Part shown: positions 37,783-48,885 of the stretch, one piece after another | Numbering within the stretch: position 1 is the first letter of the stretch | Layout: each line of letters opens with the position of its first letter | Assembly (NCBI RefSeq): GCF_014207955.1 | Contig: NZ_JACHLK010000004.1 | Location: 62,001-126,000, forward strand | DNA: 64,000 bases | Origin: Acidovorax soli | GTDB lineage: Bacteria; Pseudomonadota; Gammaproteobacteria; Burkholderiales; Burkholderiaceae_C | Direction: 5' to 3' | Notes under the pieces: generated by a model | The model's database searches: none | What the model was told of the DNA's origin: nothing | The model's input: the letters and a program-made list of their open reading frames with translations, nothing else | Program-made: the position numbers and the translations under genes

Positions 37783-38847
37783 GGTGGAGAGTGCCGCGGC
37801 CGGCGCCGCGCCCGCAGGGGCGGCGCTGTCGGTGACGCGGTTGCGCCCGGCATTCTTGGCCACATAGAGCGCGGCGTCGGCCGCGTCCATCCAGGCGCGC
37901 AATGTCCCATGGCCCGGGTGTGCAGCCGCCACGCCGATGCTGGTGGTCATGCGCAGGGCCGGCATGTCGCGCAGGCGGATGGCCTCGGTCTGCGCGCGGA
38001 TGCGCTCGGCCACGGCGACCGCCTCTTCCACGGCCATGCCCGTCAGCAGGATGGCGAACTCGTCGCCGCCGTAGCGGCCTGCGCAGTCCGTGGCGCGCAC
38101 ATTGCCGCGCACCACATGGGCCACGGCGCGGATCACCTCGTCGCCCACGCTGTGGCCATGCTGGTCGTTGATCTGCTTGAAGCTGTCGATGTCCATCATC
38201 AGCATGCAGGCCGGTTCGCTGCGGGTGTGGTGGCGGCGCAGCGCGGCCTCGGCCTCTTCCTGCCAGTGGCCGCGGCCGTACAGGCCGGTCAGCGTGTCCA
38301 CGCGGCGCAGTTCGTCGAGCAGCAGGTTCTGCTGCGAAACCTTGCGGATCAGCCGGTAGCTCACCACGCTGACCGAGATGGTGTGCAGCGCCATCACCGG
38401 CAGGCAGGCCACGATGGTGGGCAGGGGGCTCTCGGGCGACCAGTGCACCCCGGTGAACAAGGTGGCCACCGCGCCACCCGCGAGCATGGCGGGAATGGAC
38501 TTGGCCCACAGCCCGCGGATGCCGGTGGTGATCTTGTCCACCATGGTCAGCGTGCACAGCAGCACGCTGGGCAGCAGGCTGAAGTGCATGAGCGGCACCA
38601 TCGCTGCGGCCAGGGCCGAGTCGGCCAGCAGGTTGCGGATCTCGGCCCGGTAGGGGTCGGCGCTGCGCCGCGCCAGCCGGTAGGCCACATGGGGCCAGAC
38701 AAAGCAGGGCAGCACCATGCCGATCCACGCCCCCACCGCGGCCTGGCGCTGCCACAGCACGACCGCCACCACCACCCCACCCAGGCCCATGCCGAGCACG
38801 CGCAGCGGGTACACGCGCCGGGGCATCTGTTGTTCGTAGGTGGCCAT
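37771..38847 (-). CDS. MASE2-domain diguanylate cyclase
   Basis: The 358-residue protein has an N-terminal MASE2 membrane sensor with several helices (RRVYPLRVLGMGLGG ... RNLLADSALAAAMVP ... LCTLTMVDKI), as in E. coli DgcC. A GGDEF domain follows with MLMMDIDSFKQINDQHGH and an intact RYGGDEF active site. An inhibitory RxxD site (RATD) sits five residues before GGDEF, so c-di-GMP feedback is expected. ATG 38847 is chosen because the upstream frame extension lacks MASE2 character. It converges on cobF with a 12-bp overlap. Confidence 0.9.
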   Translation of the reverse strand: MATYEQQMPRRVYPLRVLGMGLGGVVVAVVLWQRQAAVGAWIGMVLPCFVWPHVAYRLARRSADPYRAEIRNLLADSALAAAMVPLMHFSLLPSVLLCTLTMVDKITTGIRGLWAKSIPAMLAGGAVATLFTGVHWSPESPLPTIVACLPVMALHTISVSVVSYRLIRKVSQQNLLLDELRRVDTLTGLYGRGHWQEEAEAALRRHHTRSEPACMLMMDIDSFKQINDQHGHSVGDEVIRAVAHVVRGNVRATDCAGRYGGDEFAILLTGMAVEEAVAVAERIRAQTEAIRLRDMPALRMTTSIGVAAAHPGHGTLRAWMDAADAALYVAKNAGRNRVTDSAAPAGAAPAAALSTSDR

Positions 38848-38971
38848 GGAGAAAAAGGTGCGCGCAGACGAAGGGGCAGCGGAGACAGGCGCGGCGAGCT
38901 TACCTTTACCCGGCGGTAGAGGCCAGCGGGAAATGGCATGCCCCGCCGCCCTGTCGGGGCGATGGCGGGGA

Positions 38972-39469
38972 TCAGGGACCCTGCAAGGGAATGGCCGTGC
39001 CGAACTTGGCGCGCTTGGTGCTGAAGAAGGCCTTGACGTTGCGCACATTGGCGTCGCCCGTGAACAGCTGCTGCGAGAGCGCCAGGTAGCCCGGCATGTC
39101 GCGCGTGTGCACCACCAGGATGAAGTCGGGGCCGGGCGAGACGCGCCAGCACTGCTGCACGGCGGAGTGCGCCACCGCGCGCGCCTCGAAGGCGTCGAGC
39201 GCCCCGGCGTCCTGCCGGTCCAGCGTGACTTCCACGATGCAGGCCAGGCCGTGGCCCTGCACCGCGGCCACGCGGTCCGGCTGCAGCAGGGCCACCTGCC
39301 GTTCGATCAAGCCGGTGTCGTGCAGTCGCCGCACCCGGCGCAGGCAGGTGGGCGGAGACACATGCACCTGTTCGGCCAGGGCCTGGTTGCTCTGCCCCGC
39401 GTCGTTCTGCAACAGGTCCAGGAGCTGCAGATCGATGTGGTCCAGTGTGATTGGTTCCAAAATTTCCAT
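38972..39469 (-). CDS. Lrp/AsnC-family regulator
   Basis: The 165-residue protein has the family helix-turn-helix (LDHIDLQLLDLLQNDAGQSN ... VSPPTCLRRVRRL) and a RAM ligand-binding domain (ILVVHTRDMPGYLAL). Such proteins are octameric and respond to amino acids. It is divergent from glmS across a 131-bp AT-rich region full of GAAATT-like boxes, so it probably regulates itself and perhaps glmS. Confidence 0.9.
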   Translation of the reverse strand: MEILEPITLDHIDLQLLDLLQNDAGQSNQALAEQVHVSPPTCLRRVRRLHDTGLIERQVALLQPDRVAAVQGHGLACIVEVTLDRQDAGALDAFEARAVAHSAVQQCWRVSPGPDFILVVHTRDMPGYLALSQQLFTGDANVRNVKAFFSTKRAKFGTAIPLQGP

Positions 39470-39475
39470 GTGGAT

Positions 39476-39534
39476 GAAATTTTATTTCAATCATTGAATT
39501 TGGAGAAATTTGAATTCATTTTCTGACGAATTTC
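39476..39534. promoter_or_regulatory. Array of AT-rich GAAATT/AATTTC boxes between lrp and glmS
   Basis: GAAAT (39476-39480) and ATTTC (39484-39488) form one inverted repeat. GAATTT, GAAATTTGAATTC (39505-39517) and GAATTTC (39528-39534) follow at about helical spacing. The block is strikingly A+T-rich for this genome and fits Lrp-type multi-site binding. The glmS and lrp promoters probably overlap it. Confidence 0.55.
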
Positions 39535-39600
39535 AATCGCAAATTCCATGGGTGACTGCCTACCATTGCGCCACTTACCCAACAACAGGAGCAGCAATCC

Positions 39601-41493
<1,893 letters not shown>

Positions 41494-41680
41494 GCGCCGC
41501 GGATCGAGGCTTGGGCGACGGGTGGTGCGACTGCAATGGCCCCATCTGGGGTCAACCTGGCTCGCGGGACAGTCTTTCATGCGGCTATTCGCAACGGGAA
41601 TGACCGAGGCCCGGCCTCTGTGCGATATTCACGGGACCTGTACGAGAACCAGCACCCCGCAGCACTAGGCGCCATAGGCC

Positions 41681-43309
<1,629 letters not shown>

Positions 43310-43336
43310 GACGGGGCCCCGTTCGGCAAGCGGCCT

Positions 43337-44755
43337 TCAAGCGCCCACAATGGCCTTGGGCTCCAGAAACGACTCCAGGCCGAACAGGCCGCTCTCGCGG
43401 CCCAGGCCCGACTGCTTCATGCCACCAAAGGGCGCCAGCGGGTCTGGCAGGGTCCGGTTGATCAAAACGGCCCCGGCGTCCAAGCGCTCGGCCACGGCCA
43501 GCGCCCGGTCCCGGTTGCGCGAGAACACATAGGCCTGCAGGCCATAGGCCGAGTCGTTGGCCAGCGCGATGGCGTCGGCATCGTCGGCATAGGACAGGAT
43601 GGACAGCACCGGCCCGAAGATCTCCTCGCGCGCGATGTCCATGCCGTTGTGCACATGGGCGAACACCGTGGGGCGCACGAAGTAGCCCTTGGCCAGGCCC
43701 TCTGGGCGGCCCTCGCCCCCGGCCACAAGCGTGGCTCCCTGTTCCAGCCCCCGCCGGATGTAGTGCTGGATGCGCTCGTACTGCGCGCGGCTGGCCAGCG
43801 GACCGATGGCGGTTTCGGCATCCCGCGGGTCCCCCACGCGCAGCGCCGCCACCTGGCGCTGCACCAGGGCCAGCACCTCGGTGAGCCGGTGCGCCGGCAC
43901 CAGCAGGCGCGTGCCCGCCACGCAGGCCTGGCCGTTGTTCATGAAGGCGCAGGCCAGGGCCTGTTCGATGGCCTGGGGCAGGTCCGCATCGTCCAGGACA
44001 ATGGCCGCGCACTTGCCCGTCAGCCCCAGGCCCACCCGCTTTATGGTGCCGGCCGCGGCGCGCACGATGGCCTGGCCCGTCGGGGTCGAGCCTGTGAAGG
44101 AAATCCGGGCGACATCGGGGTGGGTGACCAGCTCATCGCCCACGTCCTCGCCCCGGCCCAGCAGGATGTTGAAGACCCCGCCGGGCAGGCCTGCTGCATG
44201 CAGGGCCTGCGCGGTGACCTCGGTCTGCCAGGGGCTCAGTTCGCTGGGCTTGATGACCGAGGCGCAGCCGGCCGCGATGGCCGAGGCCAGCTTGCTGCAG
44301 ACGGTGCCTGCGACGCTGTTCCAGGGCGCGATCAGCGCGGCGACCCCGACCGGCTCCATGCGCACCAGGGAGTCTCCCACGCGCCGCGAGAAGTCGTAGC
44401 CCCGCAGCAGCTCGGCTGTCCTGGCAAAGCACTGCGACGCGTACTGGCTGACCCACTGCGCGCGCGCCAGCGGCCCGCCGTACTCCTCGATGGTCACATC
44501 GCGGATCTGGTCGGCATGCGCGAGCACCGCCGCCTCCAGCTGCTGGAGCATGTCGATGCGCTCGGCCTTGCTGCTGCGCCCCAGCAGCGCCTGGGCCCGC
44601 TTGGCCGCCGCAATGGCCTGCCTGGCGTCGTCGCGGTTGGCCAGGGTGGTGTGGCCCAGGGGCTCTTCGGTCGCCGGGTTGACGCTGTGGAGCACCGTGG
44701 TGCCCTGTACCGGCACGAAGCGGCCGTCGATGTACGCGTGGTGGAAGGTGTGCAT
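43337..44755 (-). CDS. Aldehyde dehydrogenase family protein lacking the general-base Glu
   Basis: The 472-residue protein has the ALDH fold with Asn146 (APWNSV), Lys169 (IKPSE), nucleophile Cys278 (NNGQACVAGTR) and EEIFGPVLSI. The usual ELGGK segment reads GLTGK: the position 34 residues before Cys278, which is Glu268 in standard ALDHs, is Gly244 (codon 44024-44026, GGG). Activity may be reduced, use another base, or be changed in type. ATG 44755 is preferred over a longer frame to 44779. The gene is divergent from a LysR regulator and converges on the TPR-GGDEF gene. Confidence 0.87.
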   Translation of the reverse strand: MHTFHHAYIDGRFVPVQGTTVLHSVNPATEEPLGHTTLANRDDARQAIAAAKRAQALLGRSSKAERIDMLQQLEAAVLAHADQIRDVTIEEYGGPLARAQWVSQYASQCFARTAELLRGYDFSRRVGDSLVRMEPVGVAALIAPWNSVAGTVCSKLASAIAAGCASVIKPSELSPWQTEVTAQALHAAGLPGGVFNILLGRGEDVGDELVTHPDVARISFTGSTPTGQAIVRAAAGTIKRVGLGLTGKCAAIVLDDADLPQAIEQALACAFMNNGQACVAGTRLLVPAHRLTEVLALVQRQVAALRVGDPRDAETAIGPLASRAQYERIQHYIRRGLEQGATLVAGGEGRPEGLAKGYFVRPTVFAHVHNGMDIAREEIFGPVLSILSYADDADAIALANDSAYGLQAYVFSRNRDRALAVAERLDAGAVLINRTLPDPLAPFGGMKQSGLGRESGLFGLESFLEPKAIVGA

Positions 44756-44807
44756 GGCTTGCCCGTGGTGGTGTTGCAAAGGAATGGGCGAAGTCTAGAA
44801 AGCGGTG

Positions 44808-44821
44808 ATTGTTCTGACAAT
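44808..44821. promoter_or_regulatory. Perfect ATTGT-N4-ACAAT palindrome between ALDH and LysR genes
   Basis: ATTGT at 44808-44812 and ACAAT at 44817-44821 form a perfect inverted repeat around TCTG, midway in the 105-bp divergent intergenic region. It is the natural candidate for the operator of the adjacent LysR protein. Confidence 0.55.
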
Positions 44822-44860
44822 ATGCTTAAATCTGGATGAATAAAGCTGAAAATCAGGACA

Positions 44861-45766
44861 ATGCACAAGACCGGGCTCGTCGATCTGCAGGTGCTGCTGG
44901 CCGTTGCGCGGCGGCAGAGCTTTCGCGCCGCCGCCCTGGAGCTGGAGATGTCCACCTCGGCGGTCAGCAGTGCGGTGGCGGGCCTGGAGGCGCGCCTGGG
45001 GGTGCGGCTGCTGCACCGGACGACGCGCAGCCTGGCACTGACCGATGCCGGGCGGCATTTCATCGGGCAGATTGCGCCCGCGGTCCAGCAGATCGCGGAC
45101 GCCGAGGCGGCGATCAAGGACCAGCGGCTCACGCCCTCGGGCACGCTGCGCATCAACAGTTCGCTCGGCGCGGCCCTGATGGCCTACGCGCCCCTGCTGG
45201 GCGAGTTTTCGCGGCGTCATCCGGGCGTGGTGCTGGACATCGTGACGCAGGGCAAGATGGTCGACATCGTGGCCGAAGGTTTCGATGCCGGCCTGCGCCC
45301 GAGCCACCTGGTGCCCCGGGACATGGTGCGCGTGCCGATCACCGATGCGGTGCCGCTCACCATCGTCGGATCACCCGGCTACCTTTCCCACTGGCCGCAG
45401 CCGCGCCAGGTGGCGGACCTGCAGCGGCACCGCTGCATCCGCAACCGATTGCCCGACGGTGCCCTGTCCCCATGGCAGCTGCTCGCCCAGGGCCAGCCAG
45501 TCGAGATCGATGTGCCGGGGAACCAGGTATTCGATGCCCCGCACCTCATGCGCGAAGCCGCGCTGTGCGGCCTGGGGCTGGCGCAGCTGGCGCACTGGTA
45601 TGTGGCCGACGACATCGCCCGCGGCACGCTGGTGGCCGTGCTCGATGCGCATGCACCGCGCCTGCCGGGGCTGTGCCTGTACTACGCCGGGCACCGCCAT
45701 GTGCCGGCCGCGCTGCGGGCCCTGGTGGACCTGGTGCACGAAGTCCGCGCTGGGGGAGCCGCCTGA
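44861..45766 (+). CDS. LysR-family regulator divergent from ALDH
   Basis: The 301-residue LysR protein begins MHKTGLVDLQVLLAVARRQS and has the helix-turn-helix STSAVSSAVAGLEARLGVRL. Its effector domain has the features RINSSLGAALMAYAPLLGEF and DIVAEGFDAGLRPSHLVPRDM, typical of the DsdC/AaeR-like subgroup that often controls aldehyde or quinone stress genes. It is divergent from the ALDH gene and upstream of ohr by 163 bp, so it could also influence ohr. Confidence 0.88.
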   Translation: MHKTGLVDLQVLLAVARRQSFRAAALELEMSTSAVSSAVAGLEARLGVRLLHRTTRSLALTDAGRHFIGQIAPAVQQIADAEAAIKDQRLTPSGTLRINSSLGAALMAYAPLLGEFSRRHPGVVLDIVTQGKMVDIVAEGFDAGLRPSHLVPRDMVRVPITDAVPLTIVGSPGYLSHWPQPRQVADLQRHRCIRNRLPDGALSPWQLLAQGQPVEIDVPGNQVFDAPHLMREAALCGLGLAQLAHWYVADDIARGTLVAVLDAHAPRLPGLCLYYAGHRHVPAALRALVDLVHEVRAGGAA

Positions 45767-45801
45767 TGCGGTGGCCGTCCTCAGGGTGCGCGGCGGGGAG
45801 T

Positions 45802-45838
45802 TTTGTATGGTTTTGTACGCAGCCTCAGGCCGGCTACA
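45802..45838 (+). promoter_or_regulatory. Shared TTTGTATGG motif upstream of ohr
   Basis: TTTGTATGG at 45802-45810 is followed by TTTTGTAC, so TTGTAT and TTGTAC repeat exactly 10 bp apart; GCTACA lies at 45833-45838. TTGTAC (45813) and TACATT (45835) could themselves be -35 and -10 with a 16-bp spacer. The same arrangement, with the same 31-bp distance from TTTGTATGG to GCTACA, occurs upstream of the hydrolase gene at 48734. Confidence 0.55.
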
Positions 45839-45929
45839 TTGGGTCAAGAAAGCCCTGGGACGGAAGGCCGTCCGGTTCAACAATCCGGCCGTCATTTCGA
45901 CAAACACCTACTCTCTCAAGGACGACACC

Positions 45930-46358
45930 ATGACCGCAGCAACCGTTACCGACGACAAGGTTCTCTACACCGGCCGCACCCACACCACGGGCGGACGCAC
46001 CGGTGCTTCGCGCAGCGACGATGGCCGGCTGGACATCACGCTCACGCGTTTCGGCACCGTGGGCCCGGGCACCAACCCCGAGCAGCTGTTCGCTGCGGGC
46101 TGGTCGGCCTGCTTCATGGGCGCCATGGCGCGCGCCGCCCAGGCCGAGGGCGTGCGCCTGCCCGATGACCTGGCCGTGGACGCCGAGGTCGACCTGGTGC
46201 AGGGACCGGGCGGCTTTGCGCTCGCAGCGCGCCTCACGGTCAGCGTGCCCGGCGTCGACCGCGACAAGGCCCTGGCCATCGTCGAAGGCGCGCACCAGCT
46301 GTGCCCCTATTCCAAGGCGACCCGCGGCAACATCGCGGTCGAGCTGTCCGTCGCCTGA
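45930..46358 (+). CDS. ohr: Organic hydroperoxide resistance protein
   Basis: Ohr is a thiol peroxidase that reduces organic hydroperoxides using lipoyl-containing partners. The 142-residue protein has both redox Cys, Cys61 in GWSACFMGAM and Cys125 in AHQLCPYSKATRGN, and the family N-terminus KVLYTGRTHTTGGRTG. ATG 45930 has an AAGGA site. Its usual repressor OhrR (MarR family) is not adjacent. Instead a LysR gene lies upstream and a two-component system begins 50 bp downstream. Confidence 0.94.
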   Translation: MTAATVTDDKVLYTGRTHTTGGRTGASRSDDGRLDITLTRFGTVGPGTNPEQLFAAGWSACFMGAMARAAQAEGVRLPDDLAVDAEVDLVQGPGGFALAARLTVSVPGVDRDKALAIVEGAHQLCPYSKATRGNIAVELSVA

Positions 46359-46408
46359 GCGGCCCGAGCGCGCTCTGCCATGCCCTGCTCCACACCCTGA
46401 GGAAACCC

Positions 46409-47737
46409 GTGCCTTCATTCCTTCGGCGGCTCTGGCCGTCCACCCTGCTGGCACGGACCACGCTGCTCGTGGTGCTGGGCATGGCGCTCGCGCAGCTGCT
46501 GACCTATGTGGCCATCCGCTACGAGCGCGGCCAGACGCTCATGAACCTGATGGTCAGCGGCGTCGAGCGCGACATCGCCAGCTCGGTGGCCATCCTGGAC
46601 CGCCTGCCCGCCAGCGAGCGGGCGGACTGGCTGCAGCGCCTGGAGCGGCCCAACTACACCTTTGCCCTGCAGGGCAGCGTGGACACGGCGCCCCCCAGAT
46701 CGCCCGCCCTGTCGCGCTTTGCCGAGGTCGTGGCCACGGCGCTGCGGCCGTTTCCGGTGCTCGCCGTGGGCCAGCTCGAGAACATGCCGGAGACGGTGCG
46801 CATGCAGGTGCGCCTGGGCGATGGGTCCTCGCTCTACGTGCTCGCGCGCCGGGTGCCCATGCCGGTTGCGGACTGGGTCACCTGGCTGCTGCTCGCCCAA
46901 CTGCTGGTGCTGGCCGCCTGTGCGGGCGTGGGCATGCGCCTGGTCACGCGGCCCTTGAAACGGCTGGCGACGGCGGCCGACCAACTGGGCCCCGACCTGC
47001 AGCCCGCGCTCGTGGCAGAGAGTGGCCCGGCCGAGGTGGCCCAGGCCGCACGCGCCTTCAATGCCATGCAGCGGCGCATTGCCGGCTACCTCAATGAGCG
47101 CATGCAGATCCTCGCGGCGATCTCGCACGACCTGCAGACCCCCATCACCCGCATGCGCCTGCGCGTCGATCTGCTGGAGGGCATGCCCGAGGCCGAGAAG
47201 TTCCGCCACGACCTCGATGCCATGCGCACCCTGGTGCAGGAGGGCCTGGGCTATGCCAAGACGCTGCAGGGCTCCAACGAGACCCCGCGCCGCCTGGACC
47301 TGGATGCCCTGGTGCGCAGCACCGTCAACGACTACGCCGACACGGGCAGCCCGGTCACCTTGGTGGGCGAGGCCGGCGTACCGATCACCACGCGCCCGCA
47401 CGCCCTGCGCCGCATCCTCACCAACCTGATCGACAATGCGCTCAAGTATGGCGGGCAGGCCGAAGTGCGTTTGCGGCTGGGGCCGGAGCACCTGTGCATC
47501 GATGTCTGCGACAGCGGACCGGGCATTCCCGAAGAGCAATTGCTGGCGGTGCTGCAGCCCTTCTACCGCGTCGAGGGCTCGCGCAACCGCGAGACCGGTG
47601 GCTCGGGCCTGGGCCTGGCCATTGCGCACCAGCTGGCGCTGTCGCTCGCCGGAGAACTCCGCCTGCACAACCGCCCCGAGGGCGGCCTGTGCGCACGCCT
47701 CCAACTGCCCGCCCCAACCCCCATCGCATCCCCATGA
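46409..47737 (+). CDS. Membrane sensor histidine kinase
   Basis: The 442-residue kinase has two membrane helices (~residues 15-33 and ~150-172) flanking a periplasmic domain of about 110 residues. A HAMP segment follows (TRPLKRLATAADQLG), then H-box AAISHDLQTPITRMRL and ATPase motifs NLIDNALKYG, DSGPGIPEEQ and GGSGLGLAIAHQ. The H-box and layout fit the EnvZ/RstB type. GTG 46409 follows a TGAGGAA ribosome site; the longer frame from 46301 would overlap ohr. Its stop overlaps the response-regulator start (ATGA). Confidence 0.92.
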   Translation: MPSFLRRLWPSTLLARTTLLVVLGMALAQLLTYVAIRYERGQTLMNLMVSGVERDIASSVAILDRLPASERADWLQRLERPNYTFALQGSVDTAPPRSPALSRFAEVVATALRPFPVLAVGQLENMPETVRMQVRLGDGSSLYVLARRVPMPVADWVTWLLLAQLLVLAACAGVGMRLVTRPLKRLATAADQLGPDLQPALVAESGPAEVAQAARAFNAMQRRIAGYLNERMQILAAISHDLQTPITRMRLRVDLLEGMPEAEKFRHDLDAMRTLVQEGLGYAKTLQGSNETPRRLDLDALVRSTVNDYADTGSPVTLVGEAGVPITTRPHALRRILTNLIDNALKYGGQAEVRLRLGPEHLCIDVCDSGPGIPEEQLLAVLQPFYRVEGSRNRETGGSGLGLAIAHQLALSLAGELRLHNRPEGGLCARLQLPAPTPIASP

Positions 47738-48489
47738 TGAGCAGTACCCCTGTTGCCCCCAGCGACCACATCCTCGTGGTCGACGACGACCGCGAGATCC
47801 GCGACCTGGTCAGCGCCTACCTGCAGAAGAACGGCTTTCGCGTCACCACCGTGCCCACCGGGCGGCACATGCGCCAGACCCTGGAGACGGCGGGCCCGTT
47901 CGAGCTCATCATCCTGGACCTGATGCTGCCCGGCGAAGACGGCCTGACCCTGTGCCGCGACCTGCGGGCCGGCAAGTTCAAGGCCGTGCCCATCATCATG
48001 CTCACCGCCCGCGGCGACGAGGCCGACCGCGTGCTGGGGCTCGAGATGGGGGCCGACGACTACCTGGCCAAACCCTTTGCCGCGCGCGAGCTGCTGGCGC
48101 GCATCAAGTCCGTGCTGCGGCGCACGCGCATGCTGCCTCCCAACATGCGTAGCACCGACGAGGCGCGCTACCTGGCCTTCGGCAACTGGCGGCTGGACAC
48201 CGTGGAGCGCGCGCTGCTCGACCAGGAGGGCACCATGGTGCCCCTGAGCGGGGCCGAGTACCGCTTGCTGCGCGTGCTCGTGGACCATCCGCAGAAGGTG
48301 CTGACGCGCGACCAGATCCTCTCCATCACCCAGGGGCGCGAGGCCGAGCTGTTCGAGCGCTCCATCGACCTCATGATCAGCCGCCTGCGCAAGTGCCTGG
48401 GCGACGACGCGCGCGAGCCGCGCTACATCAAGACCGTGCGCAGCGAGGGCTATGTCTTTGCCGCCCAGGTCGAGGCGCAGGACGAATAG
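47734..48489 (+). CDS. OmpR-family response regulator
   Basis: The 251-residue protein has a receiver domain with VVDDDREI acidic pocket, the phosphorylation Asp in ILDLMLPGEDG, and Lys in YLAKPFAARE. A winged-helix DNA-binding domain ends RYIKTVRSEGYVFA. It is translationally coupled to the kinase. Two adjacent ATGs (47734 and 47737) are possible starts. Likely targets are nearby envelope-stress genes, but no binding site can be assigned. Confidence 0.93.
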   Translation: MMSSTPVAPSDHILVVDDDREIRDLVSAYLQKNGFRVTTVPTGRHMRQTLETAGPFELIILDLMLPGEDGLTLCRDLRAGKFKAVPIIMLTARGDEADRVLGLEMGADDYLAKPFAARELLARIKSVLRRTRMLPPNMRSTDEARYLAFGNWRLDTVERALLDQEGTMVPLSGAEYRLLRVLVDHPQKVLTRDQILSITQGREAELFERSIDLMISRLRKCLGDDAREPRYIKTVRSEGYVFAAQVEAQDE

Positions 48490-48499
48490 GGGGGTGGCC

Positions 48500-48643
48500 A
48501 TGCGCAGATGGTTGTTTTCATTGCTGTTCCTGTTCGGCGGCCTGGCCTCGGAAATCAGCCAGCCGACAGGCAGGCCCTGTGGCGTGCCCTCCGCCAACGC
48601 CGGGCTGCCACCCCGGCGGCGCGGGGCCCTCCCACCGTCCTAG
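48500..48643 (+). CDS. Possible small exported peptide
   Basis: A 47-residue frame begins MRRWLFSLLFLFGGLASEIS after a run of six G residues that could serve as ribosome site, 10 bp after the response-regulator stop. The N-terminus looks like a signal peptide, but the remainder is short, Pro- and Arg-rich and unconserved-looking. It may be a chance frame in the 396-bp gap 48490-48885, which otherwise holds only a hairpin terminator and the promoter motif listed here. Confidence 0.25.
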   Translation: MRRWLFSLLFLFGGLASEISQPTGRPCGVPSANAGLPPRRRGALPPS

Positions 48644-48666
48644 GCTCCTCTTTCTTGCGACCACCA

Positions 48667-48700
48667 CGCCACCGCCACCTTCAGGGTGGCGGTGGCGTTT
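48667..48700 (+). terminator. Hairpin terminator after the two-component operon
   Basis: CGCCACCGCCACC (48667-48679) pairs perfectly with GGTGGCGGTGGCG (48685-48697) around a five-base loop, followed by TTT. The T-tract is short, so efficiency may be modest. Confidence 0.7.
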
Positions 48701-48733
48701 GGGGGATGCGGCTGTGCGCCTGCGGGCTGCGGC

Positions 48734-48770
48734 TTTGTATGGCTGTGTATCCGGCGCGCATTGCGCTACA
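48734..48770 (+). promoter_or_regulatory. Shared TTTGTATGG motif upstream of the Tat hydrolase gene
   Basis: TTTGTATGG at 48734-48742 is followed by GTGTAT ten bases after the first TTGTAT, and GCTACA lies at 48765-48770. The 31-bp distance from TTTGTATGG to GCTACA equals that before ohr. The motif is 152 bp upstream of the hydrolase start codon. Confidence 0.5.
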
Positions 48771-48885
48771 CCACCATGCACTTCCAGGGGGGCCATGACA
48801 CATGCCACATACACGGCCGCGGTGTACTGGAGTCAGCCGCCGACACCGGGTCGGCGCCCTTCAAAAACCCCTGAAAGCACCGAAC

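Noticed and set aside
39470..39600. glmS ribozyme
   Set aside because: The leader is short and A/T-rich and lacks the ribozyme core; glmS ribozymes belong to Gram-positive lineages.
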